Under the pieces are notes generated by a model. It ran no database searches. It was not told where the DNA came from and saw only the letters and a list, made by a program, of their open reading frames with translations. Of a stretch of DNA of 64,000 nt, positions 26,438 through 35,029 are shown piece by piece. Origin of the DNA: Verrucomicrobiota bacterium (GTDB lineage: Bacteria; Verrucomicrobiota; Verrucomicrobiia; Opitutales; Opitutaceae); assembly GCA_023399155.1 (NCBI GenBank), contig JAEWQP010000010.1, positions 62,001 through 126,000 of the forward strand, read 5' to 3'. The position numbers and the translations under genes were made by a program. Numbering within the stretch: position 1 is the first letter of the stretch; each line of letters opens with the position of its first letter.

Positions 26438-26452
26438 CGCGTCATTGACGCG
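26438..26452. promoter_or_regulatory. Perfect inverted repeat CGCGTC-ATT-GACGCG
   Basis: Two 6-base arms with a 3-base spacer lie in the intergenic region between the divergent small exported protein gene and gpsA. This could be a small operator; nothing else supports it. Confidence 0.25.
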
Positions 26453-26545
26453 GTCGGCAGAAATCGGTTTCCCTGCGCCGGTAGTCCCGCGTAATCTCCG
26501 CGGCATGGCTTGGCATCCCACGACTGTCCACGATCGGTCCCCGCG

Positions 26546-27562
26546 ATGAAGATCAGCGTTCTCAGCGATGGAGGCTGGGGTACGACCCTGGCCCTGGTTC
26601 TGATCGACAACGGCCACGACGTCTGCCTCTGGGGTCCATTTCCTGAATACGTGGAGGAGATGCGGCGGACACGGCGCAACGAGCGCTTCCTCACGGGGGT
26701 GGCGCTTCCCGAGTCGCTGCGCCTGGAGAGCGACCTCGCCCTCGCCTGCGGCGGGGCGGAACTCGTCGTGCTTGCCGCGCCCAGCCAGTTCGCGCGCGGC
26801 ACGCTCGAACGGCTTCGCGCGGTGCCGCGCCCGGCCGATCTGGTTTACGTCAACGTCGCGAAAGGCATCGAAGTCGATTCCTGCAAGCGCATGAGCGAGG
26901 TCGTGGCCGAGGTGCTGGGCGGTGTGCGGTACGCCATACTCTCGGGTCCCAGCCACGCCGAGGAAGTCTCGCGCAAGATACCCACCGTGGTGATGACCGC
27001 CTCGGGCGACGAGGCGGCTGCGCGTCTGGTGCAGCAGGCGTTCATGAATCACTACCTGCGCATCTACACCTCGGACGACGTGGTCGGCGCGGAGCTTGGC
27101 GGCTCGCTCAAGAACGTCCTGGCGCTGGCCGCCGGCATCCTCGACGGCATGGGCCTGGGCGACAACACCAAGGCCGCGCTCATGACCCGGGGCATCGTCG
27201 AGATGGCCCGGCTCGGCGAGGCGTTGGGCGGGCGCGCGGAGACTTTTTCCGGCCTGAGCGGCATCGGCGACCTGATCGTGACCTGCACCAGCCGGCACAG
27301 CCGCAACCGGCATGTCGGCGAGGAGCTGGGCCGTGGGCGCAAGCTCGCCGAGATCCAGGATGAGATGGGCATGGTCGTGGCCGAGGGCGTCAGGACAGCC
27401 CGGAGCGCCTACGAGCTTGCGCGAAGGGCTTCCGTGGATACGCCGATCGTCGACGAGGTCTACGCCGTGCTCTACCAGGACAAGGACCCGCGCGCCGCCA
27501 TACGCGACCTGATGCTGCGCGATGCCAAGAGCGAGATCCACCGCGCGGGCGGAGCACGCTGA
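26546..27562 (+). CDS. gpsA: NAD(P)-dependent glycerol-3-phosphate dehydrogenase
   Basis: This 338-residue cytoplasmic enzyme reduces dihydroxyacetone phosphate to sn-glycerol-3-phosphate, the backbone of membrane lipids. The N-terminal Rossmann fold starts MKISVLSDGGWGTTLALVLIDNG; the usual GxGxxG has its first Gly replaced by Ser, which is odd but keeps the last two glycines. The family motifs follow: VNVAKGIE, LSGPSHAEEV, GAELGGSLKNVLALAAGI with the catalytic Lys, GDNTKAALMTRG, and FSGLSGIGDLIVTCTS. The product feeds PlsX/PlsY acylation, and plsX lies elsewhere in this window. An SDR gene follows 8 bases after the stop and is probably co-transcribed. Confidence 0.95.
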   Translation: MKISVLSDGGWGTTLALVLIDNGHDVCLWGPFPEYVEEMRRTRRNERFLTGVALPESLRLESDLALACGGAELVVLAAPSQFARGTLERLRAVPRPADLVYVNVAKGIEVDSCKRMSEVVAEVLGGVRYAILSGPSHAEEVSRKIPTVVMTASGDEAAARLVQQAFMNHYLRIYTSDDVVGAELGGSLKNVLALAAGILDGMGLGDNTKAALMTRGIVEMARLGEALGGRAETFSGLSGIGDLIVTCTSRHSRNRHVGEELGRGRKLAEIQDEMGMVVAEGVRTARSAYELARRASVDTPIVDEVYAVLYQDKDPRAAIRDLMLRDAKSEIHRAGGAR

Positions 27563-27570
27563 ACACCTCC

Positions 27571-28341
27571 ATGCCGGTTTCCATCGATCTTTCCGGAAGG
27601 ACCGCCCTGATCACCGGCGCGACCGGCCAGCTGGGCCGTGTCATGGCGCGCACCCTCGCGCAGTGCGGGGCGGCCATCGCCATCCACTACAACGCGAGCG
27701 AGGCGCGAGCCGCCGCCCTGCGGGCCGGGATTGAGGCACTCGGTGCGCGTGCCTGCGTCGTGAAGGCGGACGTCGCGGACTTGAGGAGCGTCGAAGCGAT
27801 GCGCGACACCGTCGAGCGCGAGATCGGGGCCCCGGACATCGTCGTGGCCTGCGCCGTCTCGCAGATCCACCCATGGTCGACGGTGCTCGAGGAGGATCCA
27901 GCCGATTACGAGGACCAGTTCCGATCCTGCGTGATGCAGAACGTGCACCTTGCGAAGGCGTTCATCCCGGCCATGGTGGCGCGGGGAGGTGGACGCTACA
28001 TCGGGATCAACACCGAATGTGCCATGCAGTGCACGCCCACGCAGTCCGCCTATGCGGCCGCCAAGCGTGGCATGGACGGCGTCCTGCGCGTACTCGCGCG
28101 CGAGGTTGGCCGGCATCAGATCACGGTCAACCAGGTGGCGCCCGGCTGGACGATCAGTGAGCAGGATCGCGCGCAGGGCACGGAGCATAACCCGGCCTAC
28201 GAGGCGGGGGTGCCCCTGGCGCGGCGCGGCACCGATCAGGAGGTGGCCAATGTCGTGGCCTTCCTCGCCAGTGACCTCGCAAGCTTCATCACGGGCGCGT
28301 TCATTCCCGTGTGCGGCGGGCACGTGATGCCGTCGATCTGA
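27571..28341 (+). CDS. Short-chain dehydrogenase/reductase, FabG-like
   Basis: This 256-residue SDR has the cofactor motif TGATGQLG (residues 15-22), so it should bind NAD(P)(H). The catalytic Tyr161 and Lys165 form YAAAK. The active-site Ser position appears to be Thr148, and the usual NNAG motif after strand 4 is replaced by VACAVS, both unusual. The C-terminus GAFIPVCGGHVMPSI fits classical SDRs. The substrate cannot be assigned; 3-oxoacyl-ACP reduction and sugar or polyol oxidation are both possible. It starts 8 bases after gpsA. Confidence 0.85.
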   Translation: MPVSIDLSGRTALITGATGQLGRVMARTLAQCGAAIAIHYNASEARAAALRAGIEALGARACVVKADVADLRSVEAMRDTVEREIGAPDIVVACAVSQIHPWSTVLEEDPADYEDQFRSCVMQNVHLAKAFIPAMVARGGGRYIGINTECAMQCTPTQSAYAAAKRGMDGVLRVLAREVGRHQITVNQVAPGWTISEQDRAQGTEHNPAYEAGVPLARRGTDQEVANVVAFLASDLASFITGAFIPVCGGHVMPSI

Positions 28342-28411
28342 GACCAGCGACCGTCTCCAGGTCGAACCTTCCGGGTGAAGTCTGCGCCGCCGTCCCGGCG
28401 TGCGGAGACGA

Positions 28412-28624
28412 TCACGCGTAGGCGCGGAGGCGCACCTCGGTCTTCTCGGAATGCGACGAACCCGCGCCGGCGCCGGCCTGTCGCGCGGCCCGGAGCGCGT
28501 CGCCCGAACGGGCCGAGTCCTTGTCGGCGCCGACGGGCTTGTTCTTCGATGGACCATGCCGGGCGGCGATCTGGTTGTAGATCGCCTGGGGCGCGGACAG
28601 GTTGGTCACGGCGCTGATTGACAT
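28412..28624 (-). CDS. Small hypothetical protein
   Basis: This 70-residue frame starts at the ATG at 28624 and reads MSISAVTNLSAPQAIYNQIA and then a polar Gly, Ala, Ser and Lys-rich stretch. The first 20 residues have the look of a real N-terminus, with an amphipathic helix, whereas the rest is disordered. The open frame extends upstream to 28738 without protein-like character. No family is recognised and there is no clear ribosome binding site. It may be real but could be chance coding in high-GC DNA. Confidence 0.45.
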   Translation of the reverse strand: MSISAVTNLSAPQAIYNQIAARHGPSKNKPVGADKDSARSGDALRAARQAGAGAGSSHSEKTEVRLRAYA

Positions 28625-28932
28625 GGCGTGGGTCGGCTCGCGGGAAGCGCGATGGCCGGTTCCCGCTCCTTCGCGTATCGGCTCGGGCATGTCCGCGCTT
28701 GACTGGGACGACTCGTTCGATCGGGTCAATCCCCGCATCCGGGGAATCTTTTGTCCCCGGCCTGGTGGGAAGCCCTCATGGCGCGGCGGTGACTATTGCG
28801 CATCCGGGCCGGAGGCGCGGCCCGCGCGCGGGAACTTCCCGGGCGACTGCATCGATGCGTTCACCTTTGCGCTTCGGCGCCGATTGATTACGGTTGCCGC
28901 ACGCGGTCTCTCCCCGCGCGGCCCCGGCTCCC
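28625..28932. other. Gene-free stretch before the second hybrid kinase gene
   Basis: About 300 bases between the small minus-strand gene and the kinase start hold no supported gene. A short hairpin (CCCCG at 28731-28735 with CGGGG at 28740-28744) is followed by AATCTTTTG and may be a weak terminator. No promoter could be assigned. Confidence 0.35.
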
Positions 28933-31170
28933 ATGCAGTCCTTCGACAAGGTTTTGTTCGAGGCGACATTGATCGCCTTTGCCCGCATCCTCTCCAAGTA
29001 CAACGCCTTTGCGCAGGCCCAGGTCATGCGCGAAGTCGGGCGCGACATCGTGGAGTACCTCCGCGCCAATGGCGCCTGGTTCCAGGAGTCGGGTGGCCTC
29101 GACGACCTGCCCAGACTCGTGGAACACTTCCTGCGCAACGGCTTTGCGCGCAAGCTCGAGGTGCGGCCGGCCGAGCACGGGGATTTCTACATCTGGCACG
29201 ACCTGCTGCTGCTCGATGCCTACCACCGCATCCAGGAGGTGACGGACAACCCCTTCATCTCGTGTCCGCTCAACCTGTGCCTGAGCCACGTCTGCGCCGA
29301 GCACGGCAAGTACTTCAAGCTCCATAGCAAGACCTTCGAGATGGGCGACCGTGTCACGATCTCGCAGTGGGAACTCACCGACCGCCAGGAGGCGGACGGC
29401 GGCAGTTTCGACCCGCTCGTGATCGAGAATGCGCGCCTCTACGAGCTGGCGCGGGAACGCGCTGATCATCTCGAGGCGGCGCACCGCGACCTGGAGCGGC
29501 AGGCAGCCGAACTCGAGGCGGCCAAGCGGAAGGCCGAGGAGCAGTCGCGCCTGCTGCAGGAGCAGTCGGTCGCGCTGGTGCAGGCGCGCGAGGACGCGCT
29601 CGAGGCGGCACGGCTCAAGTCGGAGTTCCTCGCCAACATGAGCCATGAGATCCGCACGCCGATGAACGGCGTGATCGGCATGACAGAACTCCTCCGCCGG
29701 ACGAGTCTCGACGAGGATCAGCAGGAGTTTGTGGATACGATCTCGAAGAGCGGCGAGGCGCTCCTCGGGATCATCAACGACATCCTGGATTTCTCCAAGA
29801 TCGAGGCGGGAAAGGTGGCGCCCGAGACCATCGACTTCAACCTCGTCGACCTGTTCGACGACGTGCTCGACATCGTGGGGTGCCGCGCGCGGGAAAAGGG
29901 CCTCGAACTGGCCGCGGTGCCGGCGCCCGACACCGAGGTGCAATTGCGCGGAGACCCGCGTCTGTTGCGGCAGGTTCTGCTCAACCTGGTGGGCAACGCC
30001 GTGAAGTTCACGCCCGACGGCCGCGTCGTGGTGCGCGCGGACCAGAGGGGGCGCACGGCCGAATCGGCCGACATTTGTATCCGTGTAGAAGATACCGGAG
30101 TTGGCATCGATCCCTGCGCCGTCGAGCGGCTGTTCACGCCTTTCAGCCAGGGCGACGGCTCCACGGCGCGCCGTTTCGGCGGCACGGGTCTCGGGCTCTG
30201 CATCTCGCAGCGGCTGGTGGCGGCGATGGGCGGCCGGATCGAGGTGAGGAGCACGCCGGGCCAGGGGAGCTGCTTCAGTTTTGTGCTGCGCTTCGCGGTG
30301 CAGCGCGCAGCCGCTCAGCCGGCGATGGCGTCCCATGCTGGCGCCCGCGCGTTGCTGGTCGGTGCGACGGACGCGATCCGCGAGTGCCATCGCGACCTGC
30401 TGGCCCACTGCGGACTGGCATCCGAGTTGTGTGAGCCCGGGCTTGTCCAGGACAGGTTGAGACAGGCGCGAACGGCGGGACAACCGTTCCGGCTCGTCGT
30501 GCTCGATACCGGGCGCGAAGCGGCAGCGGTTAGGATGTTGTCGGACATGGCGGAGGCGGGCTCGTCCGCATCACCATTCACGGTCGCCATCATCGACCAC
30601 GGCCACGGTGCGGAGGATTCGCTGGTCGAAGCGGGCGCGGTGCGCCTGATGGCGCCGCTGCGTCGTTCGAGCATCCTCAGGGTGCTCACACGCCTGTCTT
30701 CGCCCGCGTCTGCCAGGCTCGCGGCGGACACTGCACGGGAAGCCCCGGGCGCCACGGCGGTTCCGGAGCGTTCCCTGCGGCTGCTCGTGGTGGAGGACAA
30801 CGTCGTGAACCAGCGCATCGCCGTGCGGATGCTGCGCGCGCTCGGTCACGCCGACGTGACGGTCGCCGCGAGTGGACGCGACGCGTTGGAGGCCGTCAGT
30901 GCCGCGCGTTTCGATCTGGTTTTCATGGATTGCCAGATGCCGGAGATGGACGGCTTTGCCGCCACGGCTGAGATTCGTCGCCGCGAGGTCGCGGGCGAGC
31001 ACGTGCCGATCGTCGCGATGACGGCGGGGGTGTTCGAGGAGGACCGCCTCAAGTGCCTCGCGGCGGGTATGGACGACTTCCTGGCCAAGCCCGTGCGGCA
31101 TGGCGACATGGCGTCGGTTCTGGCGCGCTGGACCCACGGAGCGGTGCCGCAGCCTGCGTCCAGTATCTGA
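28933..31170 (+). CDS. Cytoplasmic hybrid histidine kinase with a degenerate and a canonical receiver
   Basis: This 745-residue soluble protein has no membrane segment. Residues 1-165 are an uncharacterised sensor region with several Cys and His residues (CPLNLCLSHVCAEHGKYF), followed by a long coiled coil. HisKA carries His238 in MSHEIRTPMNG, and the HATPase domain is intact (NLVGNAVKFT, EDTGVGID, GGTGLGLC). The first receiver-like region (about 472-590) has lost the acidic pocket (LLVGATDA) and the conserved lysine, though an Asp remains at 525. The second (about 620-735) is canonical, with VVEDN, Asp666 in FMDCQMPEMDG and AKPV. The ATG at 28933 is preferred to an earlier alternative start at 28894. 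The signal and output are unknown. Confidence 0.9.
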   Translation: MQSFDKVLFEATLIAFARILSKYNAFAQAQVMREVGRDIVEYLRANGAWFQESGGLDDLPRLVEHFLRNGFARKLEVRPAEHGDFYIWHDLLLLDAYHRIQEVTDNPFISCPLNLCLSHVCAEHGKYFKLHSKTFEMGDRVTISQWELTDRQEADGGSFDPLVIENARLYELARERADHLEAAHRDLERQAAELEAAKRKAEEQSRLLQEQSVALVQAREDALEAARLKSEFLANMSHEIRTPMNGVIGMTELLRRTSLDEDQQEFVDTISKSGEALLGIINDILDFSKIEAGKVAPETIDFNLVDLFDDVLDIVGCRAREKGLELAAVPAPDTEVQLRGDPRLLRQVLLNLVGNAVKFTPDGRVVVRADQRGRTAESADICIRVEDTGVGIDPCAVERLFTPFSQGDGSTARRFGGTGLGLCISQRLVAAMGGRIEVRSTPGQGSCFSFVLRFAVQRAAAQPAMASHAGARALLVGATDAIRECHRDLLAHCGLASELCEPGLVQDRLRQARTAGQPFRLVVLDTGREAAAVRMLSDMAEAGSSASPFTVAIIDHGHGAEDSLVEAGAVRLMAPLRRSSILRVLTRLSSPASARLAADTAREAPGATAVPERSLRLLVVEDNVVNQRIAVRMLRALGHADVTVAASGRDALEAVSAARFDLVFMDCQMPEMDGFAATAEIRRREVAGEHVPIVAMTAGVFEEDRLKCLAAGMDDFLAKPVRHGDMASVLARWTHGAVPQPASSI

Positions 31171-31339
31171 AGCGGAGTCATCCGGCGGAAGCGCCCTGAC
31201 CCTGGGGCACGGGTTGTCGTGAACACCCTCCGGGCGGGCACGACCGCGGCATCGGGTATACCATGCACTGTCCAACCTTGCCTTGCCGCGAAGTTCGCGG
31301 TCGGGCACTGTGGGGGCGAGTTCGCTCCCGAATTCCCGC

Positions 31340-34300
31340 ATGAGAGGTCTCGCACAATCACCGTGCGGCCGGGCGGTGCTTTGCGCCCGGCTGTGGCTCG
31401 CGCTGGGCGCCTGGCTGGCAGCCGCGGCGCTTGCCGTGCTGCAGGCCCGGGCGGCCGGCGAGGACGATCGACCGGTGATCACGGACCCGGACGATGTCTG
31501 GACCATGCCATTGGACTCCCGCGGCCTCGTGCATCGCTGCCGCTTCGAAGGGCGGGTGAATTTCATCGACCCGTCCTGGAACAACATGTGGTTCGAGGGC
31601 CGGGATGGCGCCCGCTACGTGCAGCTGTCCGGGCGTGAGCTGCCGCTCCAGAGCGGCGACCGCGTGGTCATCGAGGGCACCTTCGTCCCGGCGCATGGCC
31701 TCGACGGGGAAACCGTGGAGGTGACCGTCCTGGTCTCCGATGCACCGGTCGAGCCGCTGGAAACCGCGGGGCGGTTCGGGGACATCACCACCTTCACGCG
31801 GCGCGTCGTGACGACGGAAGCCTATGTCGACGACCAGCAGCTGATCGATGACGATCACCTCAGGTTGTATCTGATTGTTGAAGACAGGCCGGCGATCGGC
31901 TGGGTGCCGCCCGTCGACCCGGCGCGCGTTCCCGACCTGCGGCGCAAGTTCGTCCGCCTCACCGCGGTGTATTCGGGCCGGCTGGACCCGACAGGCACTG
32001 AATCCTCGGTCGAACTCTGGGTGGCCCGGGAATCCGACATCGTCATCACCGGCGCGATCGAGGCGAGTCGCCTGTTCGAGATCGCCGCCACCCCGATCGG
32101 CCGGATCAACGAAGTGCCGCGCGGCACGCAGGCCCGCGTGAAAGGCCGCCTGCAGCGACGAGAGCCGGGAAACTCGATCGTGGTGCGGGACGATTCCGGC
32201 GAGATCACGGTGGGCACGCTGCAGCGCGAGCGGATCCCCGTGGGCGTGGAGGTCGAGGCGGTGGGGACAGTGCGTGCGGTTGGCGCGCGCTGGCTTCTCG
32301 ATTCGGCGCTGTTCCGCGTGAGCCTCGAGGCCGACACGCGATTCCCGCCGCGCGACGCGCTCGTGCCCGGCTCCGCACTTCTTCGCATCGAGCAGGTGCG
32401 CCGGCTCAACCCGCTCCAGGCCGGCGAGGGACGTGCCGTGGACCTTTCGGGCAGCGTGGTCTGGTCGATGCCGGAGACGGACTTCTTCTACCTGCACGAC
32501 CTCAGCGGCGGCGTGCGCGTGCATCGCCACGACGGCCTGTCGGAGCCGCCGCTGCAGAAGTCCGTGCGTGTGATCGGCCGCACGCGGCCCGGTCCGGCCG
32601 GCGCCGAGGTGGAGGCGGTCGAGGTGATCGACGTGGGGACCATGGCGCATCCCAAGCCGAGGATCATCTCCGTCGCCCAGGCCCGCACCGGCGCCGAGGA
32701 CGGACAATGGGTCGGCATCCGGGGTTTTCTGCGCGACGTGGTCTCCGAGGGCGACTGGCGTTGGATCCATGTCACGGGGACGGACGGCGATTTCGTCGGC
32801 CATCTGCAGTCGCCCGTGAGCTTCGTGGCGACTCCCGGATCCCTGATCCGCATCCACGGCATCTGTGAATCTGTATTCGGGGAGGGAGGACAGATCACCG
32901 GGACGTTGCTGCGGGTGCCGTTCCTCCATGACATCAGCATCGAGGAGGATGCGCCGACGGACCTGTTTGACCTCCCTGTGCAGCCGATGGATGGGCTCCG
33001 GCAGCTGGGCGCTTTGCGCGAGTTGGTCCGCGCACGTGTGACAGGCACCGTCCTTCATGCGGTGCCGGGGGAGGGTGTGGTGATCCAGGATGGCGGTTCG
33101 GCGGTGCGCGTCCTGAGCCGGACGGTACCCGCGATGGCCCCGGGAGACGGCGTGGACGCGGTCGGCATCGTCGGCCGGGTGGGGGCGAGGATGGTGTTGC
33201 GCGAATCCGTCGTGCGGCGCACGGGTGCGGGGCGACCGCCGGCAGCGGTCGAGCTTTCCCCGCGGGCGCCGCTGGCGCGGGATCTCGACGAGCGCCTGGT
33301 GCGTATCCGCGCTGTGGTGGCGGACCGCGTGGACCAGCCGGGACGGATGCGGCTGACGCTGCACGAGGGCGATGTCTACTTCGAGGCCGTGCTCGAGGAC
33401 GCAGCCGAGACTGCGCTCGACGAACGCGTGCGACAGGGGGCCGTGGTCGACGCCGTCGGATTGTACCGGATCGTCTACAACGATGCGCGCGAGCCGCGTG
33501 GTTTTCACCTCCAGCTTCGCTCGCCGGCGGACATTGCGGTGGCGCGGCCCGCGCGGTTCTGGACCGTCCGGCGCCTGATCGCAGTCTCGGGACTGCTTTC
33601 CGGTGCGCTGCTCCTGTCGGCAGGTGCGGCGGTGTTTCTCCGGCGGCGCGTCGTGCAGCAGACGGGCGAGATCCGCAGGCAGGTGGAGCGCCAGGCCCGG
33701 CTCGAGGCGGAACTCGAGCGGGCACTTCGATTCAAGTCACTCGGGCTGCTCGCAGGGGGGCTGGCGCACGATTTCAACAACCTGCTCACCTCGATCATGG
33801 GCAACGCGTCCGTCGCGCTCTTCGACAGGGAAGTGGCGAAGCGCGCGGGAGACTGCCTGCGCGACATCGAGGACAGCGCCGGACGTGCGCATCAGTTGAC
33901 GCAGCAACTGGTCACCTTCGCCAAGGGCGGCGATCCGATGCTCGAGCCGGTCGACCTCGCCTCCATGCTTCAGGCCGTCGTCCGGCGCGTGCTCGCCGGG
34001 GCGCGAGTGCGCGCGGCATTTTCACCGCCGGCGGATCTGTGGCCGGTCCACGCGGATCGCGGCCAGATGATGCGCGCCCTGGAGAACCTCCTCATGCGCG
34101 CCCGGCTCGATCCCGAGGCCCGGGGCGGTGTCGTGGCGATCGAGGTGCGAAACCGCGAGGTGCAAGCCGGTGGCGCGGAAGCACTCAGGCCAGGCCGCTA
34201 TGTCGAACTGGAGCTGCGCGGGTGCGGAGGAGCGGTGACCGAGGAGCAGCGACGCATCTTCTTCGACCCCTACGCGGCCACAACGACCGATTCCAACCGG

Positions 34301-34852
34301 TTCAGCATGGCGATCGTCTATTCCATCGTGAAGCGTCACGGCGGCCGGGTGGAGATCGATTCTGCGCCGGAGGACGGAGCCGTCTTCAGAGTTTGGATAC
34401 CCGCAGCCGAGGCGGTTGTCCCGAAGAGTGCCCCGCCGACGGAGCCACCGGCGGGGCGCACCCTGCTCGACGCGCGCGTGCTTCTGATGGACGATGAGGA
34501 GGCGATTCGCCGCCTGGGCGAGCGATGCCTGCGCCGCCTCGGGTGTGAGGTGCAGGTGGCCGCGGACGGGGGCGAATGCGTGCGGATCTACCAGGCCGCG
34601 CTGCAGGGCGGGCGGCGTTTCGATGTGGTGATCCTCGACCTTACCGTCCCGGGTGGCCTGGGCGGGCGGGAAAGCCTCGAGGCGCTCAAGGCGATCGATC
34701 CGTCCGTGCGGGCGATCGTCTCTAGCGGCTATTCCAACGATCCGGTCATGGCGCGCTATCGGGAGCACGGCTTTGCGGCGGTCGTGCCCAAACCCTACTC
34801 CATCGATGCGCTGACCACCACGCTCCAGCGCGTCCTGGCGCAGCCCTCCTGA
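31340..34852 (+). CDS. OB-fold-repeat hybrid histidine kinase with degenerate ATP-binding domain
   Basis: This 1170-residue protein has a signal peptide, then about 700 periplasmic residues of repeated OB-fold-like beta units (recurring forms such as VVIEGTFVP, ARVKGRLQRRE, VRIHGICESVF, ARVTGTVLHAV). One membrane segment lies near 744-769. The NtrB-type HisKA is present with His810 in GLAHDFNNLL. The HATPase domain is eroded: the N-box Asn is Arg920 (NLLMRAR), the G1 Asp is Arg960 (ELRGCGGAV), and the G2 glycines are replaced by DSNRFSMA near 984. A canonical C-terminal receiver has LMDDEE, Asp1100 in ILDLTVPG and PKPY. ATP binding is therefore doubtful and it may act as a pseudokinase or phosphatase. 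The Met at 31283 is an alternative start. Confidence 0.85.
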   Translation: MRGLAQSPCGRAVLCARLWLALGAWLAAAALAVLQARAAGEDDRPVITDPDDVWTMPLDSRGLVHRCRFEGRVNFIDPSWNNMWFEGRDGARYVQLSGRELPLQSGDRVVIEGTFVPAHGLDGETVEVTVLVSDAPVEPLETAGRFGDITTFTRRVVTTEAYVDDQQLIDDDHLRLYLIVEDRPAIGWVPPVDPARVPDLRRKFVRLTAVYSGRLDPTGTESSVELWVARESDIVITGAIEASRLFEIAATPIGRINEVPRGTQARVKGRLQRREPGNSIVVRDDSGEITVGTLQRERIPVGVEVEAVGTVRAVGARWLLDSALFRVSLEADTRFPPRDALVPGSALLRIEQVRRLNPLQAGEGRAVDLSGSVVWSMPETDFFYLHDLSGGVRVHRHDGLSEPPLQKSVRVIGRTRPGPAGAEVEAVEVIDVGTMAHPKPRIISVAQARTGAEDGQWVGIRGFLRDVVSEGDWRWIHVTGTDGDFVGHLQSPVSFVATPGSLIRIHGICESVFGEGGQITGTLLRVPFLHDISIEEDAPTDLFDLPVQPMDGLRQLGALRELVRARVTGTVLHAVPGEGVVIQDGGSAVRVLSRTVPAMAPGDGVDAVGIVGRVGARMVLRESVVRRTGAGRPPAAVELSPRAPLARDLDERLVRIRAVVADRVDQPGRMRLTLHEGDVYFEAVLEDAAETALDERVRQGAVVDAVGLYRIVYNDAREPRGFHLQLRSPADIAVARPARFWTVRRLIAVSGLLSGALLLSAGAAVFLRRRVVQQTGEIRRQVERQARLEAELERALRFKSLGLLAGGLAHDFNNLLTSIMGNASVALFDREVAKRAGDCLRDIEDSAGRAHQLTQQLVTFAKGGDPMLEPVDLASMLQAVVRRVLAGARVRAAFSPPADLWPVHADRGQMMRALENLLMRARLDPEARGGVVAIEVRNREVQAGGAEALRPGRYVELELRGCGGAVTEEQRRIFFDPYAATTTDSNRFSMAIVYSIVKRHGGRVEIDSAPEDGAVFRVWIPAAEAVVPKSAPPTEPPAGRTLLDARVLLMDDEEAIRRLGERCLRRLGCEVQVAADGGECVRIYQAALQGGRRFDVVILDLTVPGGLGGRESLEALKAIDPSVRAIVSSGYSNDPVMARYREHGFAAVVPKPYSIDALTTTLQRVLAQPS

Positions 34853-35029
34853 CCCGGCGCGGGTGCTGCCGACGCCGCCCCGGAGGGCGGACCTCGGTGC
34901 CGGTGGGCACTTCCGCCGAGGAGAGGTCGGGGCAAGCTCCGTCTTTCGGGGCCTGCCTGTCCTTTTGCCTGCGCCGCTGGCGCACACCGTCATTGCCGGC
35001 GGGGGAGCGGTCGCTAACGTGCCCCTTCG

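Noticed and set aside
26267..27541. 582-codon minus-strand frame covering gpsA
   Set aside because: Only its last 157 codons look like a real protein with a signal peptide; the rest is a shadow of gpsA.
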